From Chryseobacterium sp. MYb7 (GTDB lineage: Bacteria; Bacteroidota; Bacteroidia; Flavobacteriales; Weeksellaceae), in assembly GCF_002979455.1 (NCBI RefSeq), contig NZ_PCOU01000006.1:1-64000 (forward strand): a stretch of DNA of 64,000 nt, given 5' to 3'. Both the position numbers and the translations under genes were made by a program. A model generated the notes under the pieces. It was given only the letters and a program-made list of their open reading frames with translations, was not told the origin of the DNA and did no database searches. Positions 51,657 to 59,097 of this stretch are shown here, one piece after another. Every line of letters starts with the position of its first letter. Within the stretch, counting starts at the first letter, position 1.

Positions 51657-52775
51657 ATGGAAAACAAGGAACAAACTACTCAAAATACAACACCAACTCC
51701 AGCTACATCTGCTGCAGAAAACAAGAAAAAGAAAAATAAAACCAATAAAATCAGAGCCATCATTTCCAATATCATCGTTTTTCTGGTGATCGGTTTCGGA
51801 TTATTCTGGTTAATCCGTGAATATTTCCACATCGGAAGCAAAACGTATACAGAAGCAGCACAGGTAGAGGAATTTATTAACCCTATCAATACAAGAGTTT
51901 CTGCTTATATCAAAGAAATTAAGTTCATTGAACACCAAAATGTTAAAAAAGGAGATACTTTGGTCATCCTTGATGAACGTGAAATTCTTACACAACTGGG
52001 ACAGGCAGAAGCTGCTTATCAGAATGCAATGGCTCAAAAAACAGCAACAAGTTCTTCAGTAAATACTGTTTCCAACAATATCAACGTAATGCAGTCTAAT
52101 ATTGCAGGAGCAAAAGCCAGACTATGGAATGCTGAGCAGAATTTAAACCGATATAAAAACCTTTTGGCGGCCGAAGCTGTTACAAGACAGCAATATGATC
52201 AGATAAAGACAGAATATGATGCGCAAAAGGCAGCTTATGAAACTCTGGTCAACCAAAAACAATCCGCCAACCTTTCTACTACGGAAGTGAAAAGCAGATT
52301 GGGAATTAATGATGCTGAAATTAAAAGAACGAAATCTGCCTTGGATATGGCCAGAATCAATCTTTCGTATACTGTTATTACAGCGCCTTATGATGGGGTG
52401 ATGGGTAGAAGAACCATTTCTGAAGGTCAGTTGATCCAGCTGGGACAACAGGTAGCAACGATTGTCCTTAACGGTCAAAAATGGGTAACCGCTAACTTCC
52501 TTGAAAGCCAGATGCCCAATATTAAAGTGGGAGAAAAAATTGCTATGACAGCTGATGCTTTAGGAGGTAAAAAGTTTGAAGGAGTAGTAACAGCAGTTTC
52601 TGCAGCTACCGGATCAAGATATTCAAGCGTACCTACTGATAACTCTACTGGTAATTTCATTAAAGTACAGCAGAGAATTCCTGTAAGAATAGAATTTACA
52701 ACTTCCAACAAAAAAGAAGATCTGGATAAGCTGAGTGCGGGAATGAATATGAACGTGAATATTAATAAAGACTAA
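51657..52775 (+). CDS. HlyD/EmrA-family periplasmic adaptor
   Basis: A 372-residue membrane fusion protein. It has a cytoplasmic Lys/Thr-rich start, one membrane helix (AIISNIIVFLVIGFGLFWL, about residues 34-52), a biotinyl-lipoyl-like half (YIKEIKFIEHQNVKKGDTLVI), a coiled-coil hairpin (about residues 95-220) and the second lipoyl half with APYDGVMGRRTISEGQLI. It links the inner-membrane MFS pump to TolC. Confidence 0.92.
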   Translation: MENKEQTTQNTTPTPATSAAENKKKKNKTNKIRAIISNIIVFLVIGFGLFWLIREYFHIGSKTYTEAAQVEEFINPINTRVSAYIKEIKFIEHQNVKKGDTLVILDEREILTQLGQAEAAYQNAMAQKTATSSSVNTVSNNINVMQSNIAGAKARLWNAEQNLNRYKNLLAAEAVTRQQYDQIKTEYDAQKAAYETLVNQKQSANLSTTEVKSRLGINDAEIKRTKSALDMARINLSYTVITAPYDGVMGRRTISEGQLIQLGQQVATIVLNGQKWVTANFLESQMPNIKVGEKIAMTADALGGKKFEGVVTAVSAATGSRYSSVPTDNSTGNFIKVQQRIPVRIEFTTSNKKEDLDKLSAGMNMNVNINKD

Positions 52776-52877
52776 AAGATGGAAGATATCAGATTCCAGA
52801 CATTATGCGTATGGAAAGCTAAGGCTGAATGTTGAAAGTCTGCCATCTGATATCTGAAACCTATTACCTAAAAAAAT
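52776..52877. repeat. Imperfect inverted repeat inside the efflux operon
   Basis: Between the HlyD and MFS genes, AGATATCAGATTCCAGAC (52786-52803) is mirrored imperfectly by GTCTGCCATCTGATATCTG near 52838-52856. Length and placement are like a REP-type palindromic unit or an attenuating hairpin. No ORF. Confidence 0.6.
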
Positions 52878-54470
52878 ATGTACAACAAAGGATTATATAG
52901 CGATTGGGTACCAAAACCCGTACAGCTGCTGCTGATTGTATTACTGCTTGCTGTGGTAATGCCTATCGGTGGGGTGTACACAGGAAATATCAGTTCTCTG
53001 GTAAGTGGTACCGGCGCCATGACAGAATATTTTATATGGGCAAACTACGCTACAACCATCGGGATGGGGGCCTGTATGCCTGTTGTTCTCAGAATCAAAA
53101 TGAGGTTTAAAGTAAGGGATAAGCTGGTTTTACTTCTGGTACTTTTAGGTTTGCTTAGCTACATAAACGGAACTACTTTACAACCAATGGTTTTCATATT
53201 TACTTCTCTGCTGATTGGTTTTATGAAAATGATGGTCACCATAGAGTTGTTCCTGCCATTAATGGTGATGATTGGAAACCGCGGAATGTTTTATGGAGCT
53301 TTCTATACCTTCGTTCTGGTAATGAATCAGGTAGCAACCTATTATGCTGCTGAATTTGCTCTTATCTACAACTGGCAGCAGTTTTACCTGTTTACAGCAG
53401 TTTTATGCTTTATTTTAGCTTTAATACACTGGATTTTTATGCATGATAAATATTTTGCGTTAAAAGTTCCTCTGCATTATATTGACTGGCTGAGTATTTT
53501 ACTTTTCATTTCAACGTTCATGTTTTCGGCGTATGTGTATTCATTTGGAAGACAGCAGGATTGGTTCAATTCGAAGAATATCATGAATGCAAGTATTGCA
53601 GCTTTTGTGAGTTTTGCACTGCTTTCTATCCGTCAGCTAACTTTAAAGCGACCGTACCTTTCATTCAAAATTTTTACAAAAAATAATGTTCAGCATGGTC
53701 TGTTTATGCTTTTTTGGCTGGGAATGTTCTTAGGAACAGCTTCTATTCAGAATACTTTTGCAGTGGGAGTTTTGGGTTATGATCAGTTGACCAATACCAG
53801 ACTGAATCTACTGATGATTCCCGGAATTATTTTAGCCGGAGTCGTAGCCATTTTCTGGTTCAAAAAAGAAAAACCTTTGAAAATGTACATTTTTTCCGGT
53901 TTTGCAGCAATGATTGGATATGCCATTATTATGTATTTTTCGATGGTACTGGAGTTCAGTTATGACAACTGGTATCTGCCTATGTTTTTAAAAGGCTACG
54001 GAATGTGTTCACTGTTTATTTCCGTATGGTTTTATACACTGGATAAGCTTGAAATGGATGAAATGCTGGCAGCGATCGGGCTTGTGTTGGTTTGGAGAAC
54101 TTTTCTTGCCGTAGGAATTTTTTCAACACTCTATTCATGGTTTCAGTATCGTTTTCAGGTTACAGCAATTGGTGATCTTGCTGTTTATATGGATGGAATG
54201 ACCGTTACTCCTCAGAATGTAGCAGCCAATATGAAAGCCATTCAGCTCAATGCGATCATCATAGCCACCAAAAAGATATTTGGATATATTATTTTAGTCG
54301 GATTTGGAGTGCTGATTTATGTTGCGACCCATCATTTCGGAGCAAAGCGTTTCCAGTATTTCAGGTTTATAAGAGTGTTGGGAGGTAAATCCGTTATCGC
54401 AAGAAGAAGACTTCGTGAAAGAAGAAAATTGTTAGAAGAAATAAAAGATGCGGCAGGGCCTGCAGTATAA
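52878..54470 (+). CDS. MFS efflux pump (DHA2/EmrB-like)
   Basis: A 530-residue inner-membrane transporter with about 14 hydrophobic segments, the size of DHA2/EmrB-type drug:H+ antiporters. Its N-terminal GGVYTGNISSLVSGTGAM and basic C-terminal tail (RRRLRERRKLLEEIK) are unusual compared with classical EmrB. With the TolC and HlyD genes upstream it forms a tripartite exporter. The neighbouring siderophore receptor makes a siderophore or related chelator a possible substrate. Confidence 0.85.
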   Translation: MYNKGLYSDWVPKPVQLLLIVLLLAVVMPIGGVYTGNISSLVSGTGAMTEYFIWANYATTIGMGACMPVVLRIKMRFKVRDKLVLLLVLLGLLSYINGTTLQPMVFIFTSLLIGFMKMMVTIELFLPLMVMIGNRGMFYGAFYTFVLVMNQVATYYAAEFALIYNWQQFYLFTAVLCFILALIHWIFMHDKYFALKVPLHYIDWLSILLFISTFMFSAYVYSFGRQQDWFNSKNIMNASIAAFVSFALLSIRQLTLKRPYLSFKIFTKNNVQHGLFMLFWLGMFLGTASIQNTFAVGVLGYDQLTNTRLNLLMIPGIILAGVVAIFWFKKEKPLKMYIFSGFAAMIGYAIIMYFSMVLEFSYDNWYLPMFLKGYGMCSLFISVWFYTLDKLEMDEMLAAIGLVLVWRTFLAVGIFSTLYSWFQYRFQVTAIGDLAVYMDGMTVTPQNVAANMKAIQLNAIIIATKKIFGYIILVGFGVLIYVATHHFGAKRFQYFRFIRVLGGKSVIARRRLRERRKLLEEIKDAAGPAV

Positions 54471-54490
54471 AAAATACCTTGTTTTTACTA

Positions 54491-54532
54491 GTAAAATCCT
54501 GGTCCTTCGTTGGGCTGGGATTTTACGCTTTT
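54491..54532 (+). terminator. Terminator of the efflux operon
   Basis: Stem GTAAAATCC/GGATTTTAC with an extended partly paired loop, followed by GCTTTTT. Confidence 0.75.
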
Positions 54533-54784
54533 TAAGAAAATGTCAAATTTTAAACTTTTTGAAACATTAAAATTGTATTAAGGTTTTTAGAGTATTAAGA
54601 TGAGCTTCGTTTTAAGCTTAAAAATCAGAATGATTTATCTTAACTATACTTTACTCCTTAAATTCTTCTTAATGGTTTTAATATATATCCAGATTTTGAA
54701 AACTTTTCTGTAAAAAGATGTTTACTATCATAAAATAAGGGAAAATCTTATATTCTGTTATTTTTATTCTTTCTAAATAAGAAT
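54533..54784. other. AT-rich gap upstream of the TonB receptor
   Basis: About 250 nt with no ORF and no clear palindromic metal-regulator site. Probably leader and promoter sequence of the receptor. Confidence 0.5.
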
Positions 54785-54792
54785 TATCTTTG
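54785..54792 (+). promoter_or_regulatory. TAnnTTTG box of the siderophore receptor
   Basis: TATCTTTG ends 28 nt before the ATG at 54821. Confidence 0.6.
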
Positions 54793-54820
54793 TGAGATTA
54801 TAAAACTTTGAGAAGAAAGA

Positions 54821-57031
54821 ATGAAAAAGCAGTATGCATTCATAGGTCTTTTAGTTTCGGGAGTATTATTTTCCCAGACAGCTAAAGATTCTATTGCCTC
54901 TAAAGGTATTGAAGATGTGGTAATCGTAGCCTCAAGAAAACCCACAAAAATCTCCGAAGTTCCGGGAACGGTTTGGGTCGTACAGAAAGAAAAGATTCAG
55001 GAACAGGCCAAAAGTGGAGTTCCTATTAAAGAAATGTTATCGATTCTGATTCCGTCTATGGATATTGGTCCACAGGGAAGAACCAATTACGGACAGAATA
55101 TGAGAGGACGTTCAGCACTTGTAATGATCGATGGTGTTTCCCTGAACAGTATCCGTGCCATAAGCCGTCAGCTGGACGCCATTGATCCATTTAATATCGA
55201 AAGAATTGAAGTGCTTTCAGGAGCAAGCTCGATTTATGGAGGTAACGCTACCGGCGGAATTATCAATATCATTACCAAAACACCTTCCAAAAAAGGAATC
55301 AGCGGAGAAACAGAATTGGGAGTACGTACCGGATTTATGGGAAAAGATGACCATGATTTCCGTGCAGCCCAGTCTATTGCCACTAAAGGAGATAAGTTCT
55401 TCGGAAGACTGGGAGTAGCTTACCAGCAAAATGGCGGGGTGTATGGAGCAGATCAGAAACAGCTTTTTACAGATATTACACAGACTGACCTTCAGTATAA
55501 CCAGTCCATTGACATATTGGCTACAGGTGGGTATCAGTTTAACAATAAACATAAAATAACAGCCTCTGTTCAGTATTACAATTCTAAATTTAACGGAGAC
55601 AGAAGTTTATTTTTAGGTCAAAACCTGAGTGCATTCACGACAAAAAATGCGTCGTTATTGGAAATGAGAGATGGTTTTTCATCTGATAAAAATGTAGGAA
55701 CAGAACGTTATATGGCAACCGTAGCGTATAACGGAAACGGGATTTTGGGTGGACAGGATTTATATGTACAATTGGCTACCCGTGGTGAAAAATTAGGATT
55801 CTATCCATTCCCGGGAAATGTTACTTTGCAGTCAGGAAAAATACCTTATATGTCCTCTTCACAGCAGGATACTTACTATTCAGGGATTAAAGCTTTATTA
55901 TCGAAATCATGGCGAGGGCTGAATATTACCTATGGAGCAGATTTTGATTTTGAAAAATTTGAAGGGACACAATCTGTCTATGATATTGCAAAGACAATGT
56001 CCAGCGGAGGTTTAGTGAATGAAACCAAATACAGCCTGGGAAGATATCCAACCAATCATTCACAGAGCTATGCAGGATATGTTCAGGCAAAATATAATAT
56101 TTTTCCAAAACTTCAATTGAATGCAGGGATCCGTTACCAGCATATCAATGTGAAAATGGATGACTTTGTCGGTTCGGAACAGCAAACACAGGTTGCCATG
56201 GGATATGGAAGCTCAGCATCTGCAATTTCTGGAGGTGAAAGTTCTTATAATGTGACTTTAGCCAATGCAGGATTGTTGTACAAATTCAATGAGCAGCATC
56301 AGGTTTGGGGAACTTTTTCCCAAGGGGCAAGCTTAGCAGATCCTGCTAAATTTTACGGAATCGGACAGTATAAATTGGTGGGAACCAACTGGGATGTAGT
56401 ATCCAGTATTAATGTGAAAGAACAGCCCCTTCAGGCTATCAAAACGAATCAGTTTGAGGTAGGTTACCGTATCAATAAAGGAGGTTTAAGAGCTCAGATT
56501 GCAGGATTTTTAAGTAATTCAGACAAAACCGTTGCTGTAGACAAAAAGACATTCCAGATTCTTGTGAATGATTTGAAATTAAGAAACATGGGAATTGAAG
56601 CTGAGGTTTCTTATTCCTTAAACAATGGCGTTTATTTCGGGGCGAGCGGTCTTTTAATCAAATCTGAGGTAGATAACAAAGGAGAATGGCAGAAACAGGA
56701 AATTTACAATGCTTCTCCTTCAAAACTGGTGACGTATATTGGATATAACATTAAAAGCTGGTCTTTCAGATTCCAGTCTTTGCAGAATTTCAAACAGAAA
56801 GACGAGCTTAATAATGTGGTGGAAGGGTACAATACTTCAGATTTGATGATAGGATACCGATTCCATTTTGGAAAATTCAATTTAGGAATTCAGAATCTAT
56901 TCAATACAGATTATCAGACCATATGGAGCAAGCGTTCTCAGGTATTGTATTCTACTTACGGACTTCCGGAATTGTTCAATTATAAAGGAAGAGGAAGAAC
57001 ATTCAACCTTTCTTACACTTTTGAATTTTAA
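54821..57031 (+). CDS. TonB-dependent siderophore receptor (IutA/FepA-like)
   Basis: A 736-residue outer-membrane receptor. The signal peptide ends LFSQT. The TonB-box/plug region reads GIEDVVIVASRKPTKISEVPGTV, then MRGRSALVMIDGVSLNS, IERIEVLSGASSIYGGNATGGIINIITK, a complete plug. A 22-strand barrel follows to the terminal Phe (LSYTFEF), as needed for BamA-dependent folding. The siderophore-interacting protein gene directly downstream fixes the class as siderophore uptake; the ligand is unknown. Confidence 0.9.
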   Translation: MKKQYAFIGLLVSGVLFSQTAKDSIASKGIEDVVIVASRKPTKISEVPGTVWVVQKEKIQEQAKSGVPIKEMLSILIPSMDIGPQGRTNYGQNMRGRSALVMIDGVSLNSIRAISRQLDAIDPFNIERIEVLSGASSIYGGNATGGIINIITKTPSKKGISGETELGVRTGFMGKDDHDFRAAQSIATKGDKFFGRLGVAYQQNGGVYGADQKQLFTDITQTDLQYNQSIDILATGGYQFNNKHKITASVQYYNSKFNGDRSLFLGQNLSAFTTKNASLLEMRDGFSSDKNVGTERYMATVAYNGNGILGGQDLYVQLATRGEKLGFYPFPGNVTLQSGKIPYMSSSQQDTYYSGIKALLSKSWRGLNITYGADFDFEKFEGTQSVYDIAKTMSSGGLVNETKYSLGRYPTNHSQSYAGYVQAKYNIFPKLQLNAGIRYQHINVKMDDFVGSEQQTQVAMGYGSSASAISGGESSYNVTLANAGLLYKFNEQHQVWGTFSQGASLADPAKFYGIGQYKLVGTNWDVVSSINVKEQPLQAIKTNQFEVGYRINKGGLRAQIAGFLSNSDKTVAVDKKTFQILVNDLKLRNMGIEAEVSYSLNNGVYFGASGLLIKSEVDNKGEWQKQEIYNASPSKLVTYIGYNIKSWSFRFQSLQNFKQKDELNNVVEGYNTSDLMIGYRFHFGKFNLGIQNLFNTDYQTIWSKRSQVLYSTYGLPELFNYKGRGRTFNLSYTFEF

Positions 57032-57080
57032 AAATACGATGAAGGTAACAATGCTTTGATCTGAAAATATATTGTATTTC

Positions 57081-57117
57081 AAATCCGGTTTCTGAATTAA
57101 TCGGAAACCGGATTTTA
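57081..57117 (+). terminator. Hairpin after the siderophore receptor
   Basis: 12-bp stem AAATCCGGTTTC/GAAACCGGATTT, but the downstream tail is not T-rich, so it may be only a partial terminator or an mRNA-stabilising hairpin allowing expression of the next gene. Confidence 0.55.
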
Positions 57118-57137
57118 ACTTAAAAAAAAAATCAGTT

Positions 57138-57950
57138 ATGGCTAAAATTTCAACAGGGCAGATTGTTGCTGAAGTCACCAGAAAAGAATACATTACTGAC
57201 CATTTTATCAGAGTGTATTTATACTCACCGGAAGTTCAGGTATTCAAAAATACCATGGTGGGAGACAATAATAAGATTGCTGTTCCTCCGGCTGGGTTGA
57301 ACGAAATTCATTTCCCGACGCTGGACGAAAATCATCAGTGGGTGTATCCGCCAAAAGAAATAGCTCCGGCTATCAGAACTTATACCCACAGAGGAATTGA
57401 TCTGGAGAAGAGTGAATTAATCATCGACTTTGTAGATCATGGAGACGGAGGCCCCGCCTCCAAATGGGTGAGAGAAGCTGAAGCAGGCTCAAAGCTAGGA
57501 GTGATGATGCGTTTGGAAGGTAGGGAGTTGTATCCGGCTGCAGATTGGTATCTGTTGGTGGGAGATGCTACGGCCATTCCGGTGATCAGTGCTATTTTGG
57601 AAACACTTCCTGCAACAGCAAAAGGAATATGCATTATTGAAGTTCATGGAAAAGAAGATGAGCAACTGCTTGAAACGAAAGCCCGAATTGATTTTAAATG
57701 GTTACACAATACGCAGCCTCAGATCAGCAGTGGAATTTCAAATGCTTTAAAAAGTATTGAGATTCCTGAGACTACAAAGTTTGGTTATGTAGCTTGTGAA
57801 TTTTCAAGCGTGAAAGAAATCCGTACTTATCTGAGAAAAGAAAAGAACTGGACTTCCCAGGAATTATACGCTTATTCTTACTGGAAAGCAGGCGTAGCAG
57901 AGAACGAATCTCAGGCGGACAGACATAAGGAGAAGGATTCGATGGAGTAG
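57138..57950 (+). CDS. Siderophore-interacting protein (FAD-dependent ferric reductase)
   Basis: A 270-residue cytoplasmic flavoprotein of the ViuB/SIP family that reduces ferric siderophores to release iron. The FAD site RTYTHRGID near residue 80, VDHGDGGPASKWV near residue 98, VGDATAIPVISAI near residue 140 and the C-terminal YSYWKAGVAE are diagnostic. Its position after the receptor completes an iron uptake pair. Confidence 0.93.
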   Translation: MAKISTGQIVAEVTRKEYITDHFIRVYLYSPEVQVFKNTMVGDNNKIAVPPAGLNEIHFPTLDENHQWVYPPKEIAPAIRTYTHRGIDLEKSELIIDFVDHGDGGPASKWVREAEAGSKLGVMMRLEGRELYPAADWYLLVGDATAIPVISAILETLPATAKGICIIEVHGKEDEQLLETKARIDFKWLHNTQPQISSGISNALKSIEIPETTKFGYVACEFSSVKEIRTYLRKEKNWTSQELYAYSYWKAGVAENESQADRHKEKDSME

Positions 57951-58095
57951 GTGGCAGGGATTTTGAGTTTGAGTTTGAGTTTGAGAGTGGGAGGGTTTGA
58001 GGATTTGAGAGAGAGCTTAACGTTGTGGGGTAACCAGGAACAAAAAACAACCAGCACCCCGCAACAAAATAAACTGGCAACTATCACCCCGAACC
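57951..58095. repeat. Dispersed intergenic repeat, copy 5 (forward orientation)
   Basis: Starts with a tandem TTTGAG(TTTGAG)n block (about 57962-57985) and GAGTGGGAGGG, followed by TTAACGTTGTGGG and the 24-bp core at 58029-58052, an exact inverted match to 6179-6202, then CACCCCGCAACAAAATAAAC. The apparent ORF across it is an artefact. Confidence 0.82.
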
Positions 58096-58097
58096 CG

Positions 58098-58105
58098 TAT
58101 CTTTG
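58098..58105 (+). promoter_or_regulatory. TAnnTTTG box 4 nt before the methyltransferase start
   Basis: TATCTTTG ends 4 nt before the ATG at 58110, implying a leaderless mRNA. It abuts the end of the dispersed repeat. Confidence 0.62.
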
Positions 58106-58109
58106 CACT

Positions 58110-58814
58110 ATGAAAGATTTAATGGGCAGAGCGATCTGGGATTATTACCACAATGACAATCCTGAAGATCTGCAGACTGAAACGTCAATTTCTGAGCTGG
58201 ATGAGCTTCCGGTAGATTATTTATTCAGAGATTTTGAAGAAATGAATGATATTGAGCAGAAAGCATTGCAGTTATCCAACGGAAAAGTTCTGGATATCGG
58301 GGCGGGTGCAGGTTCTCATTCTTTATACCTTCAAAATGAAAGAAATCTTGAGGTGACCGCATTGGATATTTCACCAAAATCTATTGAGATCTGCAAGCTG
58401 AGAGGAGTTAAAAAAGCAGTTTGTGAAAATATGCTTGATTTCTCAGGAGAAAGTTTTGATACTATTTTATTATTGATGAACGGTACCGGAGTTTTTGAAA
58501 GCCTTGCTAAAATAGATCCCTATCTTCAAAAACTGCATACTTTACTGAATGATGGCGGACAGGTTTTAATTGACAGTACAGATATTCTTTATATGTTCGA
58601 CCGTGATAAAGATGGTGGAGTATATATTCCGGCTGGTGGATATTATGGAGAACTGGAATATGTGGTTCATTATAAAGGGGAATCTGAAGAACCGATTACC
58701 TGGCTGTATCTTGATTTCAATACACTGAAAAATGCGGCTCAAAACAATGGCTTCAAAATAGAAAGAGTTTTGAAAGATGAGGATTCTTATCTGGCAAAAC
58801 TGACTAAAAAATAA
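58110..58814 (+). CDS. Class I SAM-dependent methyltransferase
   Basis: A 234-residue cytoplasmic methyltransferase with the SAM loop KVLDIGAGAGSHSLYL near residue 54, acidic TALDIS and the post-motif DTILLLMNGTGVFES. The substrate is unknown. The frame runs upstream to 57951 through the dispersed repeat, but the promoter box and the typical N-terminus MKDLMGRAIWDYY support the start at 58110. It ends near a terminator and does not share a promoter with the SIP gene. Confidence 0.85.
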   Translation: MKDLMGRAIWDYYHNDNPEDLQTETSISELDELPVDYLFRDFEEMNDIEQKALQLSNGKVLDIGAGAGSHSLYLQNERNLEVTALDISPKSIEICKLRGVKKAVCENMLDFSGESFDTILLLMNGTGVFESLAKIDPYLQKLHTLLNDGGQVLIDSTDILYMFDRDKDGGVYIPAGGYYGELEYVVHYKGESEEPITWLYLDFNTLKNAAQNNGFKIERVLKDEDSYLAKLTKK

Positions 58815-58824
58815 TTGTCAACAA

Positions 58825-58854
58825 GTCATTGCGAGCTGAAAGCGAAGCAATCTC
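58825..58854. repeat. Short dispersed sequence GTCATTGCGAGC...GAAGCAATCTC
   Basis: This 30-bp word resembles a short element that I recall from intergenic spacers of many bacteria, with an internal inverted pattern ATTGC...GCAAT. Only one copy is visible in this window. Confidence 0.4.
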
Positions 58855-58869
58855 AAAAGATAATACATT

Positions 58870-58899
58870 GTCATTCTGTACACCGGAATGACTTTTTTT
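58870..58899 (+). terminator. Terminator of the methyltransferase gene
   Basis: Stem GTCATTC/GAATGAC with a 9-nt loop, followed by seven Ts. Confidence 0.75.
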
Positions 58900-58904
58900 G
58901 TGCT

Positions 58905-59002
58905 TCTCCCTAGCCCCGATAGAAACGGTTACCCCGCAGCACGTGATTGGCCTTTCGGGCAGGCACGAGGAGTAAAAGTGGATAGCGGGAACAAGCTCCT
59001 AA
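58905..59002. ncRNA. Structured GC-rich element, possible flavobacterial RNA motif
   Basis: About 98 nt that are clearly more GC-rich than the surroundings, beginning CTCCCTAGCCCCGATAGAAA and ending GATAGCGGGAACAAGCTCC. From memory, this pair of boundary words with a variable middle recurs at the ends of genes in Flavobacteriia; it may be the Flavo-1 motif, but I cannot confirm the identity. Inverted words (CCCCGC/GCGGG, GCC/GGC) suggest a folded RNA. Strand not certain; plus is used by the downstream order of the words. Confidence 0.45.
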
Positions 59003-59051
59003 TGATTATCTTAATAAAGGATGGCATTTGCAAACGAATCATAAAAAAGAA

Positions 59052-59075
59052 AGGCTGCTTCTGGTGAAACAGCCT
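59052..59075 (-). terminator. Terminator of metG
   Basis: Stem AGGCTG/CAGCCT with inner TTC/GAA pairs; the minus-strand tail is T-rich. Confidence 0.7.
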
Positions 59076-59097
59076 ATAATCTTTATAAGGATTTTAA

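Noticed and set aside
57951..58109. 53-residue N-terminal extension of the methyltransferase
   Set aside because: It is a low-complexity translation of the dispersed repeat, and a promoter box lies between it and the real start.
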